From Oscillospiraceae bacterium (GTDB lineage Bacteria; Bacillota; Clostridia; Oscillospirales; Ruminococcaceae), in contig JAGAUA010000038.1 in assembly GCA_017847885.1 (NCBI GenBank), positions 62,001-126,000 of the forward strand: 64,000 bases of DNA, read 5' to 3'. How positions within the stretch are numbered: the first letter of the stretch is position 1; every line of letters starts with the position of its first letter. Positions 42,603-51,894 of the stretch are shown in pieces. The notes beneath the pieces were generated by a model. That model was not told the DNA's origin. It searched no databases and worked only from the letters and a program-made list of their open reading frames with translations. The position numbers and the translations under genes are program-made.

Positions 42603-43943
42603 TTATCCCCCGAAGCCAAACATATTTTTCAGAATTGTTCTAATGTAAAAGCCGTAGTCCACAAAATCGTAGATACCCTCACGCCAGCCCTTGATAAACA
42701 GCTTTGCCGCAAGGATATGATAGTGAAAATAAAACTGTTTTACGCTCATATTCGAGGGCTTTGCAACAACGTGAAGGTAATCCCAGTCGCAGGGTGCATC
42801 GGTTATCAGCCTGCTTTTGTACTGCTCCATAAGCTCCGAGGACATTTCGGGTGTAAAAATCGAAATGGCTGTATGCCTAAGTTTGTGAGACTTTATCCAT
42901 TTGTACAGCTCTCTGAAATCACGGGGCTTGAAGTCAAGGTCTATGATAAACATACCCATAATGTTTATCCCCACATTGTTGAGTATCTCAACCGCAGAAA
43001 TGTTGCAGGACATATCCGAAAGCTTGTTGTAATCGGAAAGATACCTGTCGCTTACGGCTTCAAGTCCCACGAGGATATAATAGAAGCCTATCTCTTTGAG
43101 CTGCTTCATCAAGTCGGGGTGCCCCGAAATAAAATCTGCACGCCCATAGCAGACATACTTTTTGCGGATATTATTTTTCTTTATCAGCCTCACGAACTCC
43201 AATATTCTTTCGGCGTCCACAAGAAAATCATCGTCGATAATGTAGATATTTTCACATTCTATGCCCTTTATCTCTTCCACCACGGAAGCAATGCTCCGCG
43301 CCGAATATACGCCGCAGTTAAGGCGGTTTCGGTAGCAGAATTTGCAGCGGTACGGGCAGCTGTATGCCGTGCGTACATGGGCGCAGGGAAGCAGCTCAAG
43401 GTAGCGGTATCTGTCCAAATGGGCGTAAAAATACGTCCTGTCGGGAACGGGAAGCCGCTCCGCGTCAAAAGGCTTCGGAGCGTTTTCCTGCCATATTCCG
43501 CCGCTTTTGAAGCATACCCCGTCAATCTCGGAAAGCGACTTGCCGCACAAAATATCCGCTATTGCAAACATGTCAAAAGAGGTCATGATGAAGTCAATGC
43601 TGTCCTCGTAAAAGTGCTTGTAATTATGCTGTGCATGAATTCCGCCTACAAATGTGGTACTGCCGCATATCTCCTTTGAATTCGCGCAGTACTCCTTCAT
43701 AAAGCTTTCCTGACGCGTCCTTCCGCACACATAAACATACCCCGGCATAAAGCTTTTCAGCTTTTCCGCAAGGCTGACCGTTTCCACCTGCCCGTCCCAG
43801 ATATCGGGCTCATAGCCCATACTTTTCAGCATGGAGTATATGTACTCAAGCTCCAGCGGTTCGTTGTCGATTATCCCTGCGAAATTGTATTTGTTGCGGG
43901 AAATTTCGGGATGCACAAGCAGGAAACGTTTATTATGCTCCAC
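42603..43943 (-). CDS. B12-binding domain radical SAM protein
   Basis: A 446-residue protein. Residues 1-140 form a cobalamin-binding Rossmann-like domain (FLLVHPEISRN, MLKSMGYEPDIWDG). Residues about 180-400 form the radical SAM barrel with the 4Fe-4S ligands in SCPYRCKFCYR (CxxxCxxC). No DxHxxG is seen, as in many class B enzymes. These enzymes often methylate unactivated carbons or phosphinates; Fom3, in fosfomycin biosynthesis, methylates CMP-hydroxyethylphosphonate. GTG 43943 follows GGAGG and lies three bases after the ligase gene. A role in phosphonate methylation is inference. Confidence 0.88.
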   Translation of the reverse strand: MEHNKRFLLVHPEISRNKYNFAGIIDNEPLELEYIYSMLKSMGYEPDIWDGQVETVSLAEKLKSFMPGYVYVCGRTRQESFMKEYCANSKEICGSTTFVGGIHAQHNYKHFYEDSIDFIMTSFDMFAIADILCGKSLSEIDGVCFKSGGIWQENAPKPFDAERLPVPDRTYFYAHLDRYRYLELLPCAHVRTAYSCPYRCKFCYRNRLNCGVYSARSIASVVEEIKGIECENIYIIDDDFLVDAERILEFVRLIKKNNIRKKYVCYGRADFISGHPDLMKQLKEIGFYYILVGLEAVSDRYLSDYNKLSDMSCNISAVEILNNVGINIMGMFIIDLDFKPRDFRELYKWIKSHKLRHTAISIFTPEMSSELMEQYKSRLITDAPCDWDYLHVVAKPSNMSVKQFYFHYHILAAKLFIKGWREGIYDFVDYGFYIRTILKNMFGFGG

Positions 43944-43946
43944 CCC

Positions 43947-45599
43947 TTACACCTCCTCGCAATTCAAAAGCTCGCTGTATGCAATTTTGCCCACCAAGGT
44001 TTTGGGCATATCCTTTACAAACGCCACCTCACGGGGCAGAGCGTACACGGCAATGTCCTTTTTCATAAGCCGATAAAGCTCTTTTTTTACGCGCTCTTTG
44101 TCGGCGTTTTCGTCTTTCAGCTTTACGTACGCCTTGACCTTCTGCCCCATTATCTCATCGGGAACACCTATCACCGCGCATACCAGCACATCGGGGTGAG
44201 AGTCGATAACATTTTCAATTATTTGCGGATAAATGTTGTAGCTTCCCGAAACTATCATGCGCTTTAGACGCTGTTTGAAGTATATGTAGCCCTCCTCGTC
44301 CATATAGCCAAGGTCTCCCGTATGAAGCCACACATTTCCGTCGGAATGTATTCTGAGCGTTGCTTTGGTTTCCTCAGGCTCATTCAGATAACCGAGCATG
44401 ACTGTCGGTCCGCGGAGCAGTATCTCCCCCGTTTCTCCGCAGGGCATACTCTCTCCGCTTTCGGGGTCGGCTATCATATAAAAAGTGTCGGCATACGGCA
44501 GTCCCACGCTTTCCTTTTTGTCGGAATTTTCAGGGATAAGGCAGCTCCCCGTCACACATTCCGTAAGCCCGTACCCCTCACGGACAGTACATTTGCAGCC
44601 ACATTCGGCAAGCAGCCTGTTTAGCTTTTCCTTTGTGCTTGGGGACAGGGAATCTCCCCCCGAAATCACACATTTCAGAAACGACAAGTCCTTCCCCTTA
44701 AAAGCGGTGCTGCGTATAAAGCTTTCATATATTGCTGGAACGCCAGCAATAACGTTGGGCTTGTATCTGAACAAAAGCTTGTGAAAATCACTTACCCCGA
44801 ATTTCGGCAGGATAATTGCCGTGCCGCCGAAATTCAAGACTGTATGTATGCATACTCCGAGTCCGAAGCCGTGAAAAACAGGCATTACCGACAGCACCTT
44901 GTCGCCCTTTTCAAGGCAGCCGCAGCCGTCTATGCTCTGCATGGCAAGGGCGTTGAAATTGAGGTTTGAAAGCATAATTCCCTTGGGCTTGCCCGTTGTT
45001 CCGCCGCTGTAAAGAATTACTGCGCACTCATTTCCTTTGCCGTGATAAGCGGTCTTGCCGCCGTTTCCCCTCGCCTTGGAAATAAAGCTGCGCCAATCGT
45101 ATACATTTACGCCGCAGCTGCCTGCGGTTCGGTTTTTGAGGGAGTATGCGGCTTTCATCAGCAGCGGCATATAGTCCCCTGCCGATACAAGCACGGTATA
45201 TTCCACATCGGTATTGGCAAGAGCCTTTTTCAGCTTTTCCCCGATAAGGTCTATCGCGATAACAATTCGGCTTTTGGATATGCCGAGAAAGCGTGCAATC
45301 TCATTTTCCGACGACATTGGGTGTATCATATTTGCCACCGCGCCAAGCTTGTTTACGGCATAAAAAGCAATGACAGCCTGCGGAATATTGGGCAGGCATA
45401 TTGAAACTGCGTCGTCCTTTTTTATTCCCAGCACGGAAAGAGCGTCTGCGCAAATGTTTATCTCACCCAGCAGGCGGCGGTAGGTAATTTTCCTGCCGAA
45501 ATAATTCAGCGCAGTATATTCGGGATATTCCGCCATATTTGCGGAGAAAAAATCGTATATCGAGCAATCGGGATATTCAAGATGACGGTGTCTGTTCAT
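43947..45599 (-). CDS. Acyl-CoA/AMP-dependent synthetase (adenylate-forming ligase)
   Basis: A 550-residue ANL-superfamily enzyme. The phosphate loop YSGGTTGKPKG (near 200), EGYGLTECV, TGDLGYMDEEGY and the C-terminal catalytic Lys in PKTLVGKIAYSEL are all intact. Family members adenylate a carboxylate and pass it to CoA or a carrier protein; fatty acid is the likely substrate beside an acyltransferase and phosphatidyltransferase. ATG 45599 with GGAG eight bases upstream starts inside the end of the acyltransferase gene, a 23-bp overlap. Confidence 0.9.
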   Translation of the reverse strand: MNRHRHLEYPDCSIYDFFSANMAEYPEYTALNYFGRKITYRRLLGEINICADALSVLGIKKDDAVSICLPNIPQAVIAFYAVNKLGAVANMIHPMSSENEIARFLGISKSRIVIAIDLIGEKLKKALANTDVEYTVLVSAGDYMPLLMKAAYSLKNRTAGSCGVNVYDWRSFISKARGNGGKTAYHGKGNECAVILYSGGTTGKPKGIMLSNLNFNALAMQSIDGCGCLEKGDKVLSVMPVFHGFGLGVCIHTVLNFGGTAIILPKFGVSDFHKLLFRYKPNVIAGVPAIYESFIRSTAFKGKDLSFLKCVISGGDSLSPSTKEKLNRLLAECGCKCTVREGYGLTECVTGSCLIPENSDKKESVGLPYADTFYMIADPESGESMPCGETGEILLRGPTVMLGYLNEPEETKATLRIHSDGNVWLHTGDLGYMDEEGYIYFKQRLKRMIVSGSYNIYPQIIENVIDSHPDVLVCAVIGVPDEIMGQKVKAYVKLKDENADKERVKKELYRLMKKDIAVYALPREVAFVKDMPKTLVGKIAYSELLNCEEV

Positions 45600-46251
45600 T
45601 CTGCTTACTCCATTCGTCAAAGGACGTTATATGCTTCCGCTCAAGAACAGCCTTATCCGTAGCCCTTATCATAAGCTCAAGGATACGGTCATAAAGCTCC
45701 CTGTTTGCGTCGTAAAGCTCGGTATCTCCCACATAAAAAGGCTCTCCGAAAATCACCGTAAGATTTTTGGAAAACAGCTTATAGTCTCCTGCAATTGCAT
45801 ACGGCACTATCGGCGCGCCTGTTTTTTTCGCCATTGAAACTGCTCCGAATTTAAAGGGCAGGAGCAGCTCGTCGGTATAATTTCTCTTTGCTTCGGGTGA
45901 AACGTTTATTATGTATCCCTCGTTAAGAGCGTCCACCGCAGCTGCAAGCGCCGCCCGGTTTTGGCTGCTGCGGAGGTCAACGGGTATCGACCCCACTCCG
46001 CGGAAAACAAACCCGAACACGCCGTCGTGAAGCTCCTTTTTTGCAAGCGTCCGCACAATTCTCCGTGTGCTTATATCAATGAGTATCGGGTCAAGGGCGT
46101 GCTTATGGTTGCCTGCAACAACTGCACTTCCCACAGACGGGATATTTTCTTTTCCGATAATTTTTGGTCTGTACACAAACCTGAACAGCGGCGCGCAGAC
46201 AAATCTGATAAACCGATATAAATATGCTTTATTTTCTTTCAAGCGTACCAC
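45577..46251 (-). CDS. PlsC-like 1-acylglycerol-3-phosphate acyltransferase
   Basis: A 224-residue acyltransferase. After a short basic N-terminus and a hydrophobic helix (about 10-25), motif I reads VVAGNHKHALDP (His-x4-Asp), with GSIPVDLR as motif II, INVSPEAKRNYTD in place of the usual EGTRS, and IVPYAI as motif IV. The catalytic His-Asp pair is present. It should acylate a glycerophosphate or related lipid. The predicted transcript start near 46260 rules out longer frames; GTG 46251 follows AAAAGG with a very short leader. It is first in the phosphonate cluster. Confidence 0.85.
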   Translation of the reverse strand: MVRLKENKAYLYRFIRFVCAPLFRFVYRPKIIGKENIPSVGSAVVAGNHKHALDPILIDISTRRIVRTLAKKELHDGVFGFVFRGVGSIPVDLRSSQNRAALAAAVDALNEGYIINVSPEAKRNYTDELLLPFKFGAVSMAKKTGAPIVPYAIAGDYKLFSKNLTVIFGEPFYVGDTELYDANRELYDRILELMIRATDKAVLERKHITSFDEWSKQNEQTPSS

Positions 46252-46266
46252 CAAACCTTTTCCACA

Positions 46267-46295
46267 ATTATACCATACACAAAAAACAATTGCAA
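46267..46295 (-). promoter_or_regulatory. Promoter of phosphonate/lipid cluster
   Basis: Minus strand TTGCAA (46295-46290), 17-nt spacer, TATAAT (46272-46267). It leads eight minus-strand genes down to 37377. Confidence 0.78.
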
Positions 46296-46347
46296 GGACA
46301 TTTTGCATAAGGCTGTACCGGTCACAAGGTCGTCCGCGCGCCGTCAT

Positions 46348-46527
46348 TCAATACATTGATATGATTTTTTCCACGTACCGCTGCATTTCCGCTTTTGACG
46401 AAACCGAATGTGTGCCGCTGATTATCTCCTGCTTTTTATTTTCGGGAAGAGCAGCGAATTTCTCCATAGCCTTTGGATTCATTGCAAGAGCCATTCCAAA
46501 GCCCATGGGCATTTCATAATTTTCCAT
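46348..46527 (-). CDS. Small protein of unknown function
   Basis: A 59-residue protein with helical pattern (MALAMNPKAMEKFAALPENK, then EIISGTHSVSSKAEMQRYVE). The LPENKKQEI..THSV.SKAEM wording resembles the short helical tail of YdeI-type proteins, but no function can be stated. AAAGGAGG at ideal spacing before ATG 46527 strongly supports translation, since longer in-frame starts lack a ribosome site. It lies between the rex terminator and the phosphonate cluster promoter. Confidence 0.68.
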   Translation of the reverse strand: MENYEMPMGFGMALAMNPKAMEKFAALPENKKQEIISGTHSVSSKAEMQRYVEKIISMY

Positions 46528-46589
46528 GCGATACCTCCTTTGCGATATACAAATATGTTTCCGCAGGGGCATACATAATATTCGCTTTG

Positions 46590-46630
46590 AAAAAAAATAG
46601 GGTGCATCGACAATGAGTCTGACGCACCCT
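46590..46630 (-). terminator. Terminator of acn-icd-rex operon
   Basis: Minus strand AGGGTGC (46630-46624) pairs with GCACCCT (46605-46599), followed by eight T (46598-46590 region). Confidence 0.88.
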
Positions 46631-46689
46631 GACATATATTTTTTTCAAAAGCTTGGAAAACAAAATAATTTTCCAAAATAACAGAATAT

Positions 46690-47358
46690 CTACTCTTTCT
46701 CGGATTCGTCCGCATTATTCAGCGCATAGGACAGCATCATAATGCTGTCGCCCAGGTGAACATTTTCCACCACAACGTCCTTGTGGGTGATTTTTATGTC
46801 ATAGTGGCTGAAATTCCAAAACGCGTTGATACCCAGAGAAATAAGCTTGTCCGCAAGCTCCTGCGCCGCCGTTTTCGGTATGCACAAAACCGCGATCTTA
46901 GGCTGCTCACGGATACAGAAGCTGTCCAGCTCCGAAACAGGCATGACCTCAAGGTCGGCAACTCTGCTGCCTGCCTTTTTCGGGTCGTTGTCGAAGATAC
47001 CCACAAGCCTGCAGCCGTACTCGCGGAAATCCATATGTGCCGCAATTGCGTGCCCAAGATTTCCTGCGCCGATTATTATGGTTTTGTAGCCTTGGGATAT
47101 GCCGAGTATCTTGCCTATTTCCGTCCGAAGCTCTGCAAGGTTGTAGCCGTAGCCCTGCTGCCCGAAGCCGCCGAAGCAGTTAAGATCCTGCCGTATCTGT
47201 GACGCGGTAAGGGACATTTTTTCGGCAAGCTCCCCCGAGGAGATCCTGACCGTACCCTGCTTCACAAGCTCGCCGATAAAGCGATAGTATCGGGGCAGAC
47301 GCTTTATCACGGAAACGGATATGTCCGATTTTTTCGCTTTTGGCATTTTAACACTCAT
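46690..47358 (-). CDS. rex: Redox-sensing transcriptional repressor Rex
   Basis: A 222-residue NADH/NAD+-sensing repressor. The N-terminal winged helix has VIKRLPRYYRFIGELVK, ASQIRQDLNCFGGFGQQGYGYN, and the Rossmann domain has IGAGNLGHAIAAH and the C-terminal domain-swapped helix. Rex binds TTGTTAAnnnnTTAACAA-like operators when NAD+ is high and releases at high NADH. It is the last gene of the acn-icd operon, 33 bp after icd. A Rex-like site overlaps the operon promoter, so it probably controls its own transcription along with the oxidative TCA branch. Confidence 0.95.
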   Translation of the reverse strand: MSVKMPKAKKSDISVSVIKRLPRYYRFIGELVKQGTVRISSGELAEKMSLTASQIRQDLNCFGGFGQQGYGYNLAELRTEIGKILGISQGYKTIIIGAGNLGHAIAAHMDFREYGCRLVGIFDNDPKKAGSRVADLEVMPVSELDSFCIREQPKIAVLCIPKTAAQELADKLISLGINAFWNFSHYDIKITHKDVVVENVHLGDSIMMLSYALNNADESEKE

Positions 47359-47391
47359 GCTTCAACGGAAGCATTGCTCCTTTCGGTGTAA

Positions 47392-48609
47392 TTAGTTCAT
47401 AAGCTTTGCAAGTCTGTTGTTTATCTCAACGAGGAAGGTCTCGGTATCAACAGGCTGCTTGTTTTCGAGGGTGGACATTGCGGCAAGGTTCTTGTCCATG
47501 ATGCCGTCCTCCATAGTCTGAATGGAAGCCTTTTCAAGCTTGTCCGCATAGTCGATAAGCTCGGGAATGTTGTCAAGCTCGCCTCTCTTGCGGAGTGCGC
47601 CGCTCCATGCAAAAATTGTTGCAATGGGGTTTGTGGAGGTCTTTTCGCCCTTGAGGTAGTTATAGTAGTGGCGTGTTACCGTGCCGTGAGCAGCTTCGTA
47701 CTCATAAACGCCCGAGGGAGAAACCAGCACAGAGGTCATAAGGCCGAGGCTTCCGAAAGCTGTTGCAAGCATATCGGACATTACGTCGCCGTCGTAGTTC
47801 TTGCAAGCCCAGATAAAGCCGCCGTTTGAACGTACAACTCTTGCGATAACGTCGTCGATAAGGGTATAGAAATACTCAATGCCTGCCGCCTCGAATTTTT
47901 CCTTGTACTCGTTCTCGTAAATTTCTGCGAAAATGTCCTTGAAGCGGTGGTCGTAGGTCTTGGAGATGGTATCCTTTGAAGCAAACCACAGGTCCTCCTT
48001 TGCGTCGAGAGCAAAGTTGAAGCAGGAACGTGCAAAGGATGCGATTGAATCGTCAAGGTTGTGAACGCCCTGAATGATACCGTCGGAGTTCTTGAAATCG
48101 TGGATAAGAGCACGGGTCTCGTTGCCGTCCTTGTCGGTAACAACAAGCTCAGCCTTTGAGCCAGCCTCAACACGAAGCTCGGTGTTCTTGTAGATGTCGC
48201 CATAAGCGTGACGTGCGATAGTGATAGGCTTAGTCCATGTGGGAATGTAAGGAACGATACCCTTTACAAGGATAGGCTTTCTGAACACTGTACCGTCAAG
48301 AATTGCACGGATAGTACCGTTAGGGGACTTCCACATTTCCTTGAGGTTGTACTCGGTCATTCTCTGTGCGTTAGGAGTAATGGTTGCGCACTTTACAGCA
48401 ACGCCGTACTTCTTTGTAGCCTCGGCGCTGTCGATAGTAACCTGGTCGTTAGTCTCGTTACGGTGAACAAGACCCAGGTCGTAATACTCGCTTTTCAAGT
48501 CGATGTAAGGGAGAATAAGGATATCCTTTATCATCTTCCAGATGATACGGGTCATTTCGTCGCCGTCCATTTCGACGATAGGGGTAGTCATTTTGATTTT
48601 TTCAGCCAT
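47392..48609 (-). CDS. icd: NADP-dependent isocitrate dehydrogenase (eukaryotic-type)
   Basis: A 405-residue enzyme that matches the dimeric eukaryotic-type IDH over its full length: [25 protein letters not shown] [28 protein letters not shown], and substrate/metal motifs [13 protein letters not shown] and [10 protein letters not shown]. The [10 protein letters not shown] stretch with Arg/His is the NADP-specific pattern. It converts isocitrate to 2-oxoglutarate and provides NADPH and glutamate precursor. ATG 48609 follows GGAGG. Its start overlaps the upstream membrane protein gene by eight bases. Confidence 0.96.
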   Translation of the reverse strand: MAEKIKMTTPIVEMDGDEMTRIIWKMIKDILILPYIDLKSEYYDLGLVHRNETNDQVTIDSAEATKKYGVAVKCATITPNAQRMTEYNLKEMWKSPNGTIRAILDGTVFRKPILVKGIVPYIPTWTKPITIARHAYGDIYKNTELRVEAGSKAELVVTDKDGNETRALIHDFKNSDGIIQGVHNLDDSIASFARSCFNFALDAKEDLWFASKDTISKTYDHRFKDIFAEIYENEYKEKFEAAGIEYFYTLIDDVIARVVRSNGGFIWACKNYDGDVMSDMLATAFGSLGLMTSVLVSPSGVYEYEAAHGTVTRHYYNYLKGEKTSTNPIATIFAWSGALRKRGELDNIPELIDYADKLEKASIQTMEDGIMDKNLAAMSTLENKQPVDTETFLVEINNRLAKLMN

Positions 48610-49414
48610 TTTCAAGACCTCCGTTTATAATAAATTTAAAGTTTCCAATGGTTACAGTTTCGGTGTAGCCGTAATAATCGGGTGCGTCAAGATAAAATAT
48701 AAAGCTTTCTTTTCCGTTATCTGATTCAACCGTTTCGTACTTCATAGACGCTGCGCCATAAAGGGCATCCATAATTTTTTCGATAATACTAAAAATCTCA
48801 TCATCGGATAAATTGTCAAAGAATATGTTGCTTGAAAATCCAATATCCTCACAACCGCCTACAAGTTCTGTAAATCTTTGAGCTTTAAATGAATCTAAAG
48901 AATCATCAAGCAATTGAAAATAATTGCAGTAACAATAAGTATCGTCATTCAACCGACTATAAGAAGTCAGCGAAGGAGCATAAATTGAAATTTCACAATG
49001 GGAAATTGTTATTTTAAAATTGTATTTACCTGCAAGAACAATATGGTATATTGGCAAGTAAAATTCATCCCATGTTATTTTGCATTTCATTTTCAGCTTA
49101 AAGTGCTCGGCGATTTTTCCCATCTTTTCACGGACAGTGTCTTCAGAAAATACAAATCTGGATTTTGGCTGTTCGGATTTTGAATTTGAAGCAGATATAT
49201 TTTTATTACCGAAGTCAAATTTCCGACCCAAACAGTCGTGTGTCATAGAGTAGTGAAATTCCCAAAGCAGAAAGCATATGATTGCAAAAACGGCTGACAC
49301 ATTCAGAACGTAAATATCTTGCAGGACAATTCCTGCAACAATTAGCTTTACGCACAAAACCGTGCATACAAATGCGGCTATAAAGACTGCTTTTGTCAGC
49401 TTAGGTTTACGCAT
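48602..49414 (-). CDS. Hypothetical membrane protein within TCA operon
   Basis: A 270-residue protein of unknown family. Two N-terminal hydrophobic helices (about 9-30 and 34-52) precede a soluble part of about 215 residues with many Tyr, Asp and Ser residues and a [17 protein letters not shown] helix. Nothing enzymatic is recognised. The gene is clearly more AT-rich than aconitase and isocitrate dehydrogenase genes, so it may have been inserted into the operon. Its end overlaps icd by eight bases and covers the icd ribosome site, so it is transcriptionally tied to icd. Confidence 0.65.
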   Translation of the reverse strand: MRKPKLTKAVFIAAFVCTVLCVKLIVAGIVLQDIYVLNVSAVFAIICFLLWEFHYSMTHDCLGRKFDFGNKNISASNSKSEQPKSRFVFSEDTVREKMGKIAEHFKLKMKCKITWDEFYLPIYHIVLAGKYNFKITISHCEISIYAPSLTSYSRLNDDTYCYCNYFQLLDDSLDSFKAQRFTELVGGCEDIGFSSNIFFDNLSDDEIFSIIEKIMDALYGAASMKYETVESDNGKESFIFYLDAPDYYGYTETVTIGNFKFIINGGLENG

Positions 49415-49422
49415 ATGCCTAC

Positions 49423-49854
49423 CTACTTTTTCTTAGTAATATCGATCATAACGCCCACGGCAGTTCCCACGAGAATACACGCAAACATTACCGCCGCAAA
49501 ACTTTCCGACAGCGCGCCGAATACTGCGCCTGCCGAAGCTCCCACAGCAAGTCCGCCGAGAATAAGGCTTCCCGAAGTCTGTTTGCGCGAGGATTCCTCC
49601 TCAGCCCAGCGTTTCAGCGTAACAAGCCGCTCGCCGTTGTCGCCCTCCTCCTCGTCGAAGGAGGTGTTTCTCAGCAGGTCGCAGGGAAAATCGGGGCATT
49701 TGCCGCAATGCTCAAGCTGCTTTTCCTCGCAGCATTTTTTTATCTCGCAGTCACCTGCCCAGTTTCCCTCTTCAAGGTCGAGACAGCCCTCGCAGCCGCA
49801 GGCTTCGCGGTTTTCACATTCGCTGCAAAGCAGACCGCACCTTGACTCATGCAT
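49423..49854 (-). CDS. DUF3795-like Cys-rich protein with C-terminal membrane helices
   Basis: A 143-residue protein. The first 65 residues hold about twelve cysteines in CGLLCSEC, ACGCEGCLDL, CEIKKCCEEK and HCGKCPDFPC, matching the DUF3795 Cys-rich family, which probably binds Zn or an Fe-S cluster. Two hydrophobic segments follow (about 95-138). Function is unknown. Its ATG shares one base with the aconitase stop codon (TAATG), so translation is coupled. An Fe-S or metal role beside aconitase is possible but untested. Confidence 0.75.
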   Translation of the reverse strand: MHESRCGLLCSECENREACGCEGCLDLEEGNWAGDCEIKKCCEEKQLEHCGKCPDFPCDLLRNTSFDEEEGDNGERLVTLKRWAEEESSRKQTSGSLILGGLAVGASAGAVFGALSESFAAVMFACILVGTAVGVMIDITKKK

Positions 49855-51791
49855 TACTTGAGGCTTTCTCTTGTATAGTCAAGCAGACCGCCTGCAAGGA
49901 TAATATCCTTAGTTCTTCCCGAAAGCTCGCAGAGTACGGGAATTTCAGCGCCCGTTGTCTTGTTTGTTACGGTAAGCTCCGTCTTGCCTGCTTCGATATC
50001 TGCACGGACGTTTGCAAGCACAAGCTCGTCGCCCTGCGAAATTTTATCGTAGTCAGCCTCGTTCACGAATGTAAGAGGAAGAATACCTACGTTGATAAGG
50101 TTGGAGCGGTGGATTCTCGCAAAGCTCTTTACCAGAACAGCCTTTACGCCCAGGTGGAGAGGAGCAAGGGCAGCGTGCTCACGGGACGAGCCCTGACCGT
50201 AGTTTGCACCGCCGACGATAATGCTCTTTCCGAGGCTTTCTGCGCGCTCGGGGAATTTCTCGTCGCATACGGTAAAGCAGAACTTGGAAATTGCAGGAAT
50301 ATTTGAACGGAGAGGAAGTATCTTCGCACCTGCCGGCATGATGTGGTCGGTAGTGATGTTGTCGCCGACTTTAAGCGAGCAGGGCGCTTCAATGCTGTCT
50401 GCAAGAGGCTTGGTTGTGGGGAAAGGCTTGATGTTGGGTCCGCGGAGAATTTCAACCTTGTCCATTTCCTCAACGGGTGCGGGAGCAGCTATCATATTGT
50501 CATTGATAACGAACTCCTTGGGCATTTCAAATACGGGCATTTCGCCGAGTGTTCTGGGGTCGGTAAGTACGCCTGCAATTGCGGAAGCTGCTGCCATTTC
50601 GGGAGATACCAGATAAATCTGTCCGTCCTTTGTGCCGGAACGTCCCTCAAAGTTTCTGTTGAAGGTACGGAGGGAGATACCCTTTGAGTTAGGCGACTGA
50701 CCCATACCGATACAAGGTCCGCAAGCGCTTTCGAGGATTCTTGCACCTGCGTCAATCATAATTGCAAGAGCGCCGTTCTGTGCAAGCATATTGAGCACCT
50801 GCTTTGAGCCGGGAGCGATAGAAAGGGAAACGTCGGGGTGAACGGTCTTGCCCTTGAGAATGTGAGCGACCTTCATCATATCCATAAGCGAGCTGTTTGT
50901 ACATGAACCGATGCAGACCTGGTCTATCTTCATGCCGCTGAGTTCCTCGGCTGTCTTGATATTGTCGGGAGAATGAGGGCAAGCCGCAAGGGGTGCAAGC
51001 TCGGAAAGGTTTATCTCAATTACCTCGTCGTAAACTGCGTCGGGGTCTGCGGAAAGCTCCGTCCAAACCTCGCCGCGCTTCTGAGCGTCAAGGAACTGCT
51101 TTGTTATTTCGTCCGAGGGGAAGATAGAAGTGGTCGCGCCAAGCTCTGCGCCCATGTTTGTGATAGTCGCACGCTCGGGAACGCTGAGAGTCTTAACGCC
51201 CTCGCCTGTGTACTCGATTACCTTGCCCACGCCGCCCTTTACGGACATGATGCGGAGGACTTCAAGGATAACGTCCTTAGCCGCTACCCAAGGATTAAGC
51301 TTGCCTGTGAGCTTAACATTAACTATCTTGGGGTATGTAATATAGTAAGCGCCGCCGCCCATTGCAACAGCAACGTCAAGTCCGCCTGCGCCGATAGCTA
51401 TCATGCCGATACCGCCGCCTGTGGGTGTATGGCTGTCGGAGCCGATAAGCGTTTTTCCGGGGATACCGAAGCGCTCAAGGTGTACCTGGTGGCAGATACC
51501 GTTGCCGGGACGTGAAAAATAAATGCCGTGCTTTTTAGCTACAGAGCCGATGAAACGGTGGTCGTCGGCGTTTTCGAAGCCCGACTGAAGGGTGTTGTGG
51601 TCGATATATGCAACGGAGCGTTCTGTCTTTACTCTCGGCACGCCCATAGCCTCGAATTCGAGGTATGCCATAGTGCCTGTTGCGTCCTGAGTAAGAGTCT
51701 GGTCAATTCGGATTCCGATTTCCTTGCCCTTGACGAATTCGCCGTCAACAAGGTGAGCTTTAAGTATTTTTTCGGTCAATGTGTATCCCAT
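49854..51791 (-). CDS. acnA: Aconitate hydratase
   Basis: A 645-residue aconitase of the shorter bacterial type (Aquifex-like). The catalytic part has DHNTLQ, the SDSHTPTGGGIGMIAIGAGG substrate motif, Fe-S ligands in CIGSCTNSS (Cys) and CGPCIGMG (two Cys), and the C-terminal swivel domain has GDNITTDHIMPAG and YGQGSSREHAAL. It converts citrate to isocitrate for the isocitrate dehydrogenase encoded in the same operon. ATG 51791 follows AAAGGA nine bases upstream. Being Fe-S dependent, it links the operon to oxygen and redox state. The symbol is by function; this type differs from E. coli AcnA. Confidence 0.93.
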   Translation of the reverse strand: MGYTLTEKILKAHLVDGEFVKGKEIGIRIDQTLTQDATGTMAYLEFEAMGVPRVKTERSVAYIDHNTLQSGFENADDHRFIGSVAKKHGIYFSRPGNGICHQVHLERFGIPGKTLIGSDSHTPTGGGIGMIAIGAGGLDVAVAMGGGAYYITYPKIVNVKLTGKLNPWVAAKDVILEVLRIMSVKGGVGKVIEYTGEGVKTLSVPERATITNMGAELGATTSIFPSDEITKQFLDAQKRGEVWTELSADPDAVYDEVIEINLSELAPLAACPHSPDNIKTAEELSGMKIDQVCIGSCTNSSLMDMMKVAHILKGKTVHPDVSLSIAPGSKQVLNMLAQNGALAIMIDAGARILESACGPCIGMGQSPNSKGISLRTFNRNFEGRSGTKDGQIYLVSPEMAAASAIAGVLTDPRTLGEMPVFEMPKEFVINDNMIAAPAPVEEMDKVEILRGPNIKPFPTTKPLADSIEAPCSLKVGDNITTDHIMPAGAKILPLRSNIPAISKFCFTVCDEKFPERAESLGKSIIVGGANYGQGSSREHAALAPLHLGVKAVLVKSFARIHRSNLINVGILPLTFVNEADYDKISQGDELVLANVRADIEAGKTELTVTNKTTGAEIPVLCELSGRTKDIILAGGLLDYTRESLK

Positions 51792-51865
51792 TCGGAACAA
51801 TCCTTTCGTTTTAAAATGTTTTGTGCAGTCTGCTTCAATAAAAGCAAAATACAAATACACATACT

Positions 51866-51894
51866 ATTATACTTGTTTTGCGGAAGTTTGTCAA
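51866..51894 (-). promoter_or_regulatory. Promoter of acn-icd-rex operon
   Basis: Minus strand TTGACA (51894-51889), 17-nt spacer, TATAAT (51871-51866): a near-consensus promoter. Confidence 0.88.
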
